A stretch of DNA of 7,867 bases from DATIYW01 sp035517415 (GTDB lineage: Bacteria; Acidobacteriota; Thermoanaerobaculia; Thermoanaerobaculales; Thermoanaerobaculaceae): contig DATIYW010000088.1 of assembly GCA_035517415.1 (NCBI GenBank), forward strand, positions 1 to 7,867, written 5' to 3'. Under the pieces are notes generated by a model. That model had not been told where the DNA came from. It worked only from the letters and a program-made list of their open reading frames with translations, and searched no databases. Both the position numbers and the translations under genes were made by a program. Position 1 is the first letter of the stretch. Each line of letters starts with the position of its first letter. Of the stretch, positions 1 to 5,222 are shown in pieces.

Positions 1-1
1 C

Positions 2-484
2 TCAGAGCGTGCGCAACGCGAGCAGCGTGAGCAGGCCCGCGGCGGCGCCGGCGGCGAGGTCGTCGGCGACGATCCCCCATCCGCCGGGCAGGCGCTCGAG
101 CGCGCGGATCGGCCACGGCTTGACGACGTCGAGGGCGCGGAACAGGACGAACGCGATCGCGAACGTCGCCGCCTCGCTCGCCGCCGGGAGCGCGACCGGC
201 GCCGGTGCGAGCGCCAGCCACTGGCCGACGACCTCGTCCGCCACCACCGGGTGCGGGTCGGGCTCGCCGCGGCGCGCGGCCTCGGCGCCGCACGCCCAGA
301 TCGAGGCCGGCAGCAGGACGGCGAGCCCGGCCAGCGCGACCGCGAGCGGGTGGCCGGGCACGGCGTGCAGGCAGGCCCAGAACAGCACTGCGCCGGCGAT
401 CGAGCCGACGGTCGTGCCGGGCGCCGGGAGGCGGTCGCCGAGTCCGCCCACGGTGGCGAGGGCGCGCGCGACGCCGCCGCTCAT
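2..484 (-). CDS. pgpA: Phosphatidylglycerophosphatase A (PgpA family)
   Basis: Predicted membrane enzyme that removes the phosphate from phosphatidylglycerophosphate to give phosphatidylglycerol, the last step of that lipid's synthesis. The 160-residue protein has the family's conserved blocks in order: a glycine/proline N-terminal block ending in APGTTVGS (residues 21-28), EPDPHPVVADEVVGQW (74-89) with the acidic D-E pair, FVLFRALDVVKPWPI (112-126), and PGGWGIVADDLAAG (133-146) with the paired aspartates. Hydrophobic stretches at about 29-63, 86-118 and 141-158 fit a small integral membrane protein, and the length is normal for PgpA. The ATG overlaps the mpl stop codon as ATGA (481-484), so translation is probably coupled to mpl. 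The stop codon is one base from the window edge, so the gene is complete but anything downstream in the operon is not visible. The family assignment is firm; activity is inferred from the conserved motifs. Confidence 0.95.
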   Translation of the reverse strand: MSGGVARALATVGGLGDRLPAPGTTVGSIAGAVLFWACLHAVPGHPLAVALAGLAVLLPASIWACGAEAARRGEPDPHPVVADEVVGQWLALAPAPVALPAASEAATFAIAFVLFRALDVVKPWPIRALERLPGGWGIVADDLAAGAAAGLLTLLALRTL

Positions 485-1881
485 CGCCGGTTCCGCAGGC
501 GCTCGACGAGGGTGCGCGGGAGGCCGCCGAAATCGCCCGAGGACATGCAGACCACGACGTCCCCGGCGCGCAGGTGGCGGCCAACCTCCGCGGCGAGGTC
601 GGACGCGCCGGGGAGTGCCTCCGCCTCGATCCCCCTCGCCGCCAGCCCGGCGACGACCGATTCGCGGTCGAGCGCGAGCTCGGGCCCGAGGCGGACGCGG
701 TGGAACACGGGCGCGAGCAGCGCGACGTCGGCGTGCGCCAGCGCCTCGACGTAGGCGGCGGCGAACAGGCTGCGGCCGGCGGTCAGCGAGCGCGGCTCAA
801 ACGCGACCACCAGTCGGCGCCCGGGGAAGCGCGCGCGGGCGCCCTCGAGCGTGAGGCCGACGGCGGTGGGGTGGTGGGCGAAGTCGTCGACGACGGTCAC
901 GCCGGCGGCCTCGCCGACGACCTCGAGCCGGCGCCGCACCCCGGGGAACGTCGCCGCGGCGGCGGCGATCGCGGCGGGGCGCAGTCCCGCGAGCAGGGCG
1001 CAGGTGGTCGCCGCCATCAGGTTGTCGAGGTTGTGGCGGCCGACCAGCGGCACCGCGACCTCGAACTCCTCGCCCGCCCAGCGCAGGGTGGCGCGGAGTC
1101 GGCCGTCGGCGTGCGCCCAGCGGAGGCAGGAGAGCGCCGCGTCCGGTTCGAGGCCGTACCACACCGCGCGCGGGTGTCCGCTCGCGACGGCTCGCGCCCC
1201 GCCGTCGCCGGCGTTCGCCACCACGTGCCCCGACGCGCCCACCAATGCCGTTCCGGCGCGGAACGCTGCCAGGATGGCATCGAGGTCGGGGTAGATGTCG
1301 CCGTGGTCGAACTCGACGTTGCCGACGACGAAGATCCACGGGTGGTAGTGGAGGAACTTCGGGCCCTTGTCGAAGAACGCGGTGTTGTACTCGTCGCCCT
1401 CGACCACGGTGAATCCGCCCGCGCCGAGGCGCCACGGCTTGCCGCCGACCGGCACGCCGCCGACCAGCACGGTGGGGTCGAGCCCGCCCGCGGTGAGGAC
1501 GTGCGCGACCAGCGCGGTGGTGGTGGTCTTGCCGTGCGTCCCCGCCACCACGACGGTGCGCGCGGGGCGGCAGAAGCGCTCGCCGAACGCCGCCGCCTGC
1601 GACACGTACGGGAGGCCGCGCTCGAGCACCGCCTGGACCTCGACGTTGCTGCGCGGCAGCGCGTTGCCGATGATCACCTCGTCGGCGTCGGCGGGGATGC
1701 CGGCGGGGTCGAAGCCGAGGCGGACCGGCACCCCGAGCTCGGCGAGCAGCTCCGAGGTCGGGGGGTAGAGCGCGGTGTCGACGCCGGAGACGCGGTCCCC
1801 GGCCTCGTGGAGCAGGCCGGCGAGCGCGGCGGTGGCGGTGCCCCCGATCGGCAGGAGGTAGTGGTGGCAGGGTTTGTGCAT
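481..1881 (-). CDS. mpl: UDP-N-acetylmuramate:L-alanyl-gamma-D-glutamyl-meso-diaminopimelate ligase (Mpl)
   Basis: Cytoplasmic Mur-ligase that joins the recycled tripeptide L-Ala-gamma-D-Glu-meso-DAP to UDP-MurNAc in one ATP-dependent step, returning wall peptides to peptidoglycan synthesis. The 466 residues show the three-domain Mur layout: an N-terminal UDP-MurNAc-binding domain (1-105, with PIGGTATAALAGLL at 11-24), a central ATPase with P-loop GTHGKTTT (114-121), EGDEYNTAFFDKGPKF (161-176), NVEFDHGDIY (188-197) and GRHNLDNLMA (281-290), and a C-terminal domain with RRRLE (316-320), DDFAHHPTA (332-340), FEPRS (361-365) and SSGDFGG (447-453). The EGDEY-TAFFDK block separates Mpl from MurC, its closest alternative. 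No strong Shine-Dalgarno sequence precedes the ATG at 1881, but homology begins within a few residues of it. It is the first visible gene of a minus-strand operon with pgpA and is divergent from the DUF1573 gene. Confidence 0.95.
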   Translation of the reverse strand: MHKPCHHYLLPIGGTATAALAGLLHEAGDRVSGVDTALYPPTSELLAELGVPVRLGFDPAGIPADADEVIIGNALPRSNVEVQAVLERGLPYVSQAAAFGERFCRPARTVVVAGTHGKTTTTALVAHVLTAGGLDPTVLVGGVPVGGKPWRLGAGGFTVVEGDEYNTAFFDKGPKFLHYHPWIFVVGNVEFDHGDIYPDLDAILAAFRAGTALVGASGHVVANAGDGGARAVASGHPRAVWYGLEPDAALSCLRWAHADGRLRATLRWAGEEFEVAVPLVGRHNLDNLMAATTCALLAGLRPAAIAAAAATFPGVRRRLEVVGEAAGVTVVDDFAHHPTAVGLTLEGARARFPGRRLVVAFEPRSLTAGRSLFAAAYVEALAHADVALLAPVFHRVRLGPELALDRESVVAGLAARGIEAEALPGASDLAAEVGRHLRAGDVVVCMSSGDFGGLPRTLVERLRNRR

Positions 1882-1910
1882 AGGCTCTGGCGCGTACCGG
1901 CCCGGGAGTG

Positions 1911-1916
1911 TACTCT
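1911..1916 (+). promoter_or_regulatory. Weak -10-like hexamer upstream of the DUF1573 gene
   Basis: TACTCT matches the sigma-70 -10 consensus at four of six bases and lies in the 84-base divergent gap between mpl and the DUF1573 gene. The expected -35 position (about 1888-1893, TGGCGC) is poor, so this is only a candidate. If it is used, transcription would begin near 1923, just before the small hairpin at 1925-1937. I see no convincing promoter for mpl on the other strand of this gap. Confidence 0.2.
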
Positions 1917-1924
1917 ACCACCCT

Positions 1925-1937
1925 CCGGCGAAGCCGG
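1925..1937 (+). other. Small leader hairpin before the DUF1573 gene
   Basis: CCGGC (1925-1929) and GCCGG (1933-1937) form a perfect 5-bp stem with a GAA loop. It lies 28 bases upstream of the ATG and would sit near the 5' end of a transcript starting after the TACTCT hexamer. It has no T-tract, so it is not a terminator. In DNA this GC-rich a 5-bp stem can occur by chance. Confidence 0.3.
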
Positions 1938-1965
1938 GCGTGAACGAGACAACGGGGAGGACTCG

Positions 1966-3054
1966 ATGAGACGGACGATCCTTTGTGGCATCGCGGCGAC
2001 CCTGCTGCCGATGCTGAGCGTTGCGCAGCAGCCGAAGCCGGCCGCGCCGCCGCAGCCCGCGACCGCGCAGGCGGCGGCCCCCAAGGCGCCGGCCGGCCCC
2101 CAGCCGGTGATCGACATCGCCGAGAAGCTGAAGGACTTCGGCATGGTGCCCAAGGGCGAGAAGATCAAGGCCACCTTCGAGGTGAAGAACACCGGGAAGG
2201 CGGCGCTCGAGATCAACCAGGTCCGCCCGACCTGCGGCTGCACCGTCGCCAGCTTCGACCACACCATCCCCGCCGGCGGGTCCGGCAAGATCAACGCCGA
2301 GGTCGACACGACCGGCTTCAGCGGGCCGATCTCGAAGGCCCTCGTGGTGTTCTCCAACGACACCGCGACCCCCCAGGTGAGCCTGGTGATCAAGGCCGAC
2401 GTGCGGGCGTTCATCGAGGTGCTGCCGCGGCCGCTGGTCGTGTTCCGCTCCGTGCTGCAGGGCGAGCCGGCGACCGAGAAGCTCACCCTCGTGTCCGCCG
2501 ACGGGTCCGACTTCAAGGTCGAGAGCGCGGCCGCGACCGGCGGTCCCTACCAGGTCGCCTACCGCGAGCTGCCCGAGAAGGAGCGCCTGCCGGACCACAA
2601 GGGCTCGCAGTGGGAGGTCACCGTCACCGTCCCCGCCGACGCGCCCGAGGGCATGCTGGCGAACAAGGTCGTGGTGAAGACCAACGCCCCCAAGGCGCCC
2701 GAGGTCACGATCAACGTCACCGGCGCGGTGCGGCCGGTGGTGCAGGTGATCCCGGGGGAGATCAACTTCGGCACCGTCACCGGCGACGCGCTGGTCGGCC
2801 ACAACGTGCTGGTGATCAACAACCGCCAGGGCACCGAGATGCAGCTCACCGACGTGAAGGTGGACAACCCCAACTTCACCGCCGAGGTGCTGCCGCTCCA
2901 GGCCGGGCAGCGCTACCAGGTCGCGGTCAGCCTCAAGGCGGGTGCGCCGAAGGGCTCGATCAAGGCCACCCTCAAGCTCAACACCAACGACCCGCTGCGC
3001 AAGGTCATCGACGTCCCCGTCGTCGCCGAGGTGCAACCGGCGGCGACGAAGTAG
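1966..3054 (+). CDS. Secreted DUF1573 domain protein with three Ig-like beta domains
   Basis: A 362-residue exported protein of unknown function. A signal peptide at 1-20 (two arginines, a hydrophobic core, likely cleavage after SVA) is followed by an Ala/Pro/Gln-rich linker (21-47). The DUF1573 domain (about 48-147) has DFGMVPKGEKIKATFEVKNTG near its start, the hallmark PTCGCTVASF (88-97, CGC at 90-92) and the IPAGGSGKINAEVDTTGFSG turn. Two further beta-rich segments follow at about 148-254 and 255-356; the last (EINFGTVTGD, then LKLNTNDP) looks like a second, more divergent copy without the CGC pair. Such proteins are usually periplasmic or surface-located, and no biochemical role is established. 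I chose the ATG at 1966 because GGGGAGG (1954-1960) lies five bases upstream and the signal peptide starts there. The frame stays open much further upstream, but only as antisense of mpl. The gene appears to stand alone and ends just before a terminator. Confidence 0.9.
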   Translation: MRRTILCGIAATLLPMLSVAQQPKPAAPPQPATAQAAAPKAPAGPQPVIDIAEKLKDFGMVPKGEKIKATFEVKNTGKAALEINQVRPTCGCTVASFDHTIPAGGSGKINAEVDTTGFSGPISKALVVFSNDTATPQVSLVIKADVRAFIEVLPRPLVVFRSVLQGEPATEKLTLVSADGSDFKVESAAATGGPYQVAYRELPEKERLPDHKGSQWEVTVTVPADAPEGMLANKVVVKTNAPKAPEVTINVTGAVRPVVQVIPGEINFGTVTGDALVGHNVLVINNRQGTEMQLTDVKVDNPNFTAEVLPLQAGQRYQVAVSLKAGAPKGSIKATLKLNTNDPLRKVIDVPVVAEVQPAATK

Positions 3055-3075
3055 TTCGGCCTGTACCTCCGCGAA

Positions 3076-3108
3076 ACGGCCCGGGCTCGTCCCGGGCCGT
3101 CTTGTCTT
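3076..3108 (+). terminator. Rho-independent terminator after the DUF1573 gene
   Basis: ACGGCCCGGG (3076-3085) and CCCGGGCCGT (3091-3100) form a perfect 10-bp stem with the loop CTCGT, followed by the T-rich CTTGTCTT (3101-3108). It begins 21 bases after the DUF1573 stop codon and should separate that transcript from asnA. Confidence 0.85.
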
Positions 3109-3185
3109 CGGGCTCGCCCAACGCACCTCCACGCGAGGTCGCGGCCGCATCCGCCGGTGGTGCCTTCGCCCCGTCCTCTGCGGCC

Positions 3186-3215
3186 TTGCGCTCGGCGTCA
3201 CAAGCGGCATAGACT
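3186..3215 (+). promoter_or_regulatory. Candidate sigma-70-type promoter for asnA
   Basis: TTGCGC (3186-3191) as -35 and TAGACT (3210-3215) as -10 are separated by 18 bases; each matches its consensus at four of six positions. The site lies between the upstream terminator and the asnA ATG at 3294. Transcription would start near 3222, where the leader hairpin begins. From 3109 to 3185 I see nothing recognisable. The call rests on pattern and position only. Confidence 0.45.
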
Positions 3216-3220
3216 GCGCC

Positions 3221-3287
3221 CCGTCCCCGCAACGGGGACGACGGGGCAGCCACCGCGGCACCCACACCGAGCGAGGAAAGGGGACGG
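3221..3287 (+). promoter_or_regulatory. asnA leader with two alternative pairings, one covering the ribosome binding site
   Basis: CGTCCCCG (3222-3229) and CGGGGACG (3233-3240) form a perfect 8-bp stem with the loop CAA. The same C-rich strand, CCGTCCCC (3221-3228), is also perfectly complementary over 8 bp to GGGGACGG (3280-3287). That segment contains the GGGGA of the purine-rich ribosome binding region (AAGGGGA, 3278-3284), about 10 bases before the ATG. The two pairings are mutually exclusive: the local hairpin would leave the ribosome site free and the long-range pairing would hide it. The sequence shows the complementarity directly. A regulatory switch is inference, and chance is a real alternative in DNA this GC-rich. 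There is no T-tract, so transcriptional attenuation is not indicated. Confidence 0.35.
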
Positions 3288-3293
3288 ACAACC

Positions 3294-4418
3294 ATGGCCG
3301 ACAAGAAAGCGGATCTGGCGGGACCGGGCATCAGCACGTACGAGGAGGTGGACAGGATCCTGCCCACCGGCTACGCCTCGATCCTCGACCCGAAGGAGAC
3401 CCAGCTCGCCATCACCGCCGTCAAGCGGTACATCGAGGACCACCTCTGCAAGGAGCTCAACCTGTTCCGCGTCGAGGTCCCGCTCATCGTCAGCAAGGAG
3501 AGCGGCGTCAACGACTACCTCGACCGCGACGGCTCGCGCACGCCGATCGAGTTCCCCTGCGGCCTCGGTCTCCCCAAGCGCATCGACGCCCAGGTGGTGC
3601 AGGCGGCGACGAAGTGGAAGAGGCTTGCGCTGCGGGAATTCGGCTGCAAGGTCGGGGAAGGGATCGTCACCGACATGCGCGCGGTACGCAAGGACTACTT
3701 CCTCGACCACGACCACTCCGCCTACGTCGACCAGTGGGACTGGGAGCGGGTGATGACGCCGGAGCAGCGCAACCTCGCGTTCCTCAAGGACGTCGTCAAG
3801 CGGATCTGGAAGGTGCTGCACGGCGCGCAGCAGCACGTCTACGGGATGTTCCCCAAGCTGCGCGGCCGCTACCCGGAGATGCCCGAGGAGCTCACCTTCC
3901 TGCACGCCGAGGAGCTCCTCGACATGTACCCGGACATGCCGCGCAAGCAGCGCGAGACCGCGATCCTGCAGAAGCACCCGGCGGTGTTCATCATCGGCAT
4001 CGGCTGGGTGCTCGCCGACGGCTACCCGCACGAGATGCGGGCCGCCGACTACGACGACTGGGTCACGCCCACCGACAAGGAGTCGGGCAAGCCGACGCAC
4101 GGGCTCAACGGCGACATCCTGGTGTGGAACCCGGTGACGAAACGGCGCCACGAGCTCTCGTCGATGGGGATCCGCGTCACCAAGGAGACGCTGCGCCAGC
4201 AGCTCCAGCTCTCCGGCCAGACCGACTTCCTCAAGCTCCCCTACCACCAGGCGATCCTCAACGACCGGATCCCGCTCTCGGTCGGCGGCGGTATCGGCCA
4301 GTCGCGCACCGTGATGTACCTCTTGAAGAAGGCGCACCTCGGCGAGGTGAGCGTGACGGTTTGGCCGCAGCAGCTCAAGGACATCTGCGCGAAGAAGAAC
4401 ATCCACGTCCTCGACTAG
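3294..4418 (+). CDS. asnA: Aspartate--ammonia ligase (ammonia-dependent asparagine synthetase)
   Basis: Cytoplasmic enzyme that makes asparagine from aspartate, ammonia and ATP, releasing AMP and pyrophosphate. It is a relative of the class II aminoacyl-tRNA synthetase catalytic core. Conserved AsnA blocks are present in order: GVNDYL (71-76), TKWKR (106-110, with the conserved lysine), the arginine of MRAVR (132), YVDQWDWERVM (144-154), a GIG...DGYPHE stretch leading to ADYDDW (251-256), GLNGDILVWNP (270-280), ELSSMGIRV (287-295) and the motif-3-like GGGIGQSR (331-338). No key residue appears missing. At 374 residues it is longer than the 330-residue E. coli enzyme, mainly through about 25 extra N-terminal residues that precede the homologous core. 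The ATG has a purine-rich region (AGGAAAGGGGA) upstream. It has its own promoter-like site and a terminator, so it is probably a single-gene unit. No glutaminase domain is present, so ammonia is the expected nitrogen donor. Confidence 0.96.
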   Translation: MADKKADLAGPGISTYEEVDRILPTGYASILDPKETQLAITAVKRYIEDHLCKELNLFRVEVPLIVSKESGVNDYLDRDGSRTPIEFPCGLGLPKRIDAQVVQAATKWKRLALREFGCKVGEGIVTDMRAVRKDYFLDHDHSAYVDQWDWERVMTPEQRNLAFLKDVVKRIWKVLHGAQQHVYGMFPKLRGRYPEMPEELTFLHAEELLDMYPDMPRKQRETAILQKHPAVFIIGIGWVLADGYPHEMRAADYDDWVTPTDKESGKPTHGLNGDILVWNPVTKRRHELSSMGIRVTKETLRQQLQLSGQTDFLKLPYHQAILNDRIPLSVGGGIGQSRTVMYLLKKAHLGEVSVTVWPQQLKDICAKKNIHVLD

Positions 4419-4451
4419 GCCCGCCCGCGGCTCAAGGCGCGCGAATCCAAC

Positions 4452-4488
4452 GGTCCCCGCCCGCGTCCCGGGCGGGGACCTTCTCGTT
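4452..4488. terminator. Strong hairpin terminator between convergent asnA and lipoprotein genes
   Basis: GGTCCCCGCCCG (4452-4463) and CGGGCGGGGACC (4469-4480) form a perfect 12-bp stem with a 5-base loop. TTCTCGTT (4481-4488) follows on the plus strand, giving a good intrinsic terminator for asnA. On the minus strand the stem is followed by the moderately T-rich GTTGGATTC, so it may also end the convergent transcript. It fills most of the 69-base gap between the two stop codons. Confidence 0.85.
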
Positions 4489-4844
4489 CAGTGCGAGCCG
4501 GGCCGCCCGCCGTACGAGGTCTCTTCCTCGGCCTTGGTGATGACCCCGGCGTCGTCGACGAGGAAGATCCGCTCCCGCAGCAGGCTCTCCAGGTGGGGGG
4601 CGTTACCCAAGCTCGAGGCGTCGGCGGCCGCCAGCCGCGTCTCCTGTGTCTCCCAGATGTACAGCGTGCCGCCATAGGGGTACGGCACGATGCGGTCGGC
4701 CGGGCCGTCCTTGGAGATCAGCTCGCTGATCCGGTGGCCCTCCCAGCGCCGGGACGGGCCCACCGCCGAAGCGCACCCTGCCTCGACCATGATCGCGATG
4801 ATCGCGAGCCCCGCTACCGCCACAACTGCGCGCGCCGCCTTCAT
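4488..4844 (-). CDS. Small candidate lipoprotein of unknown function
   Basis: A 118-residue protein with an N-terminal export signal (MKAARA, then a hydrophobic core to about residue 20) ending in VEAGC, Cys24. The A-G-C part fits a lipobox, but the -3 position is Glu rather than the usual Leu/Val/Ile, so lipidation is likely but not certain. The mature part has RRWEGHRISELISKDGPADR (motif WxGxxxxxLxxxxGPxD), then GGTLYIWET and ERIFLVDDAGVITKAEEE. The W-G...L...GxP pattern followed by a GGxxYxW strand recalls small SmpA/BamE-like envelope lipoproteins, but the match is too weak to name it. I chose the ATG at 4844 because GGAGG lies five bases upstream and the signal begins there; a GTG at 4898 or ATG at 4856 would add 18 or 4 residues. 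It converges on asnA and is divergent from the transporter gene. Confidence 0.75.
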   Translation of the reverse strand: MKAARAVVAVAGLAIIAIMVEAGCASAVGPSRRWEGHRISELISKDGPADRIVPYPYGGTLYIWETQETRLAAADASSLGNAPHLESLLRERIFLVDDAGVITKAEEETSYGGRPGSH

Positions 4845-4849
4845 CTCCG

Positions 4850-4854
4850 CCTCC
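4850..4854 (-). promoter_or_regulatory. Ribosome binding site that fixes the lipoprotein start
   Basis: On the minus strand GGAGG sits five bases before the ATG at 4844, an ideal spacing. It overlaps the end of the alternative ATG at 4856, which makes that start, and the GTG at 4898, less likely. Confidence 0.7.
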
Positions 4855-4947
4855 ATGGGGCGGATCCGACAGCGGACCGGGTCTCCCCGGGCAGACACCG
4901 TCGCCTCCGCATCCCCCCGAGCCGAGACTCCACCCTGTGATACGACC

Positions 4948-4960
4948 GAACATCGTGTTC
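4948..4960. promoter_or_regulatory. Candidate operator: inverted repeat GAACA-TCG-TGTTC
   Basis: A perfect 5-bp inverted repeat with a 3-base spacer in the lower-GC part of the divergent intergenic region, about 104 bases upstream of the lipoprotein ATG and 262 upstream of the transporter start. The form resembles a dimeric repressor site. GAAC and GTTC half-sites occur in the LexA box of Gram-positive bacteria, but there the spacing is four bases, whereas here it is five. The regulator cannot be named. Confidence 0.3.
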
Positions 4961-5222
4961 TCGATTGACTGTCTGCTGCTTCAAACCAAGGGGAACCAGA
5001 GACTCATTCCCTGTGTCGTCGCGGCTTGCCGGGGATCGAGATCCTCGCGTGAGCTGGCGCACACCCTCGCGGCAGCGCCCTCGCCGCCCTGCGCTCCCGT
5101 CCGCGGCCGCGCGCCGGCGACGGCGGGACGGAGGGCGCGCGGGGCCGGGTATCCTGTCGCCGGCGGAGGCGGCCCGGCCGGGAGTCGACGCGAGATCCGC
5201 CGCCACTGCCTCGGACGGAGGA

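Larger units (their letters stand above)
4845..5222. other. Divergent intergenic region between the lipoprotein and transporter genes
   Basis: This 378-base stretch separates divergent genes and should hold both promoters. The part from about 4930 to 5020 is visibly lower in GC than its surroundings. It contains an inverted repeat (4948-4960), a TTGACT that looks like a -35 (4965-4970) but has no good -10 at the right distance, and a weak GGGAA/TTCCC stem with an 11-base loop. A second weak 6-bp stem with one wobble lies at 5031-5046, and TATCCT (5150-5155) is a possible -10 for the transporter without a good -35. The transporter frame is open through here from 4965, but its translation is arginine-rich and lacks any membrane or family pattern, so I treat it as non-coding. 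I see no tRNA or known RNA family. Confidence 0.5.

Noticed and set aside
205..1965. Very long plus-strand open frame reading into the DUF1573 gene
   Set aside because: It is antisense to mpl and pgpA, its translation is Arg/Gly/Ala-rich with no family pattern, and a good ribosome site plus signal peptide fix the real start at 1966. Long open shadow frames are expected at this GC content.
1915..3291. Open minus-strand frame of about 458 codons across the DUF1573 gene
   Set aside because: It is a low-complexity antisense product with no recognisable domain; the plus-strand gene has a signal peptide and the DUF1573 CGC motif.
3198..4406. Open minus-strand frame of about 400 codons across asnA
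   Set aside because: It mirrors asnA, whose frame has clear family motifs, and its translation is a low-complexity Leu/Val/Asp/His-rich product typical of antisense shadows.
4947..4962. LexA (SOS) box
   Set aside because: The half-sites fit but the spacing is five bases rather than the four of the Gram-positive consensus, and neither flanking gene is a known SOS gene. It is kept only as an unassigned palindrome.
4965..5222. Upstream in-frame extension of the transporter
   Set aside because: Its translation is a run of arginine, proline and alanine with no membrane character, unlike the clear N-terminus after 5223.
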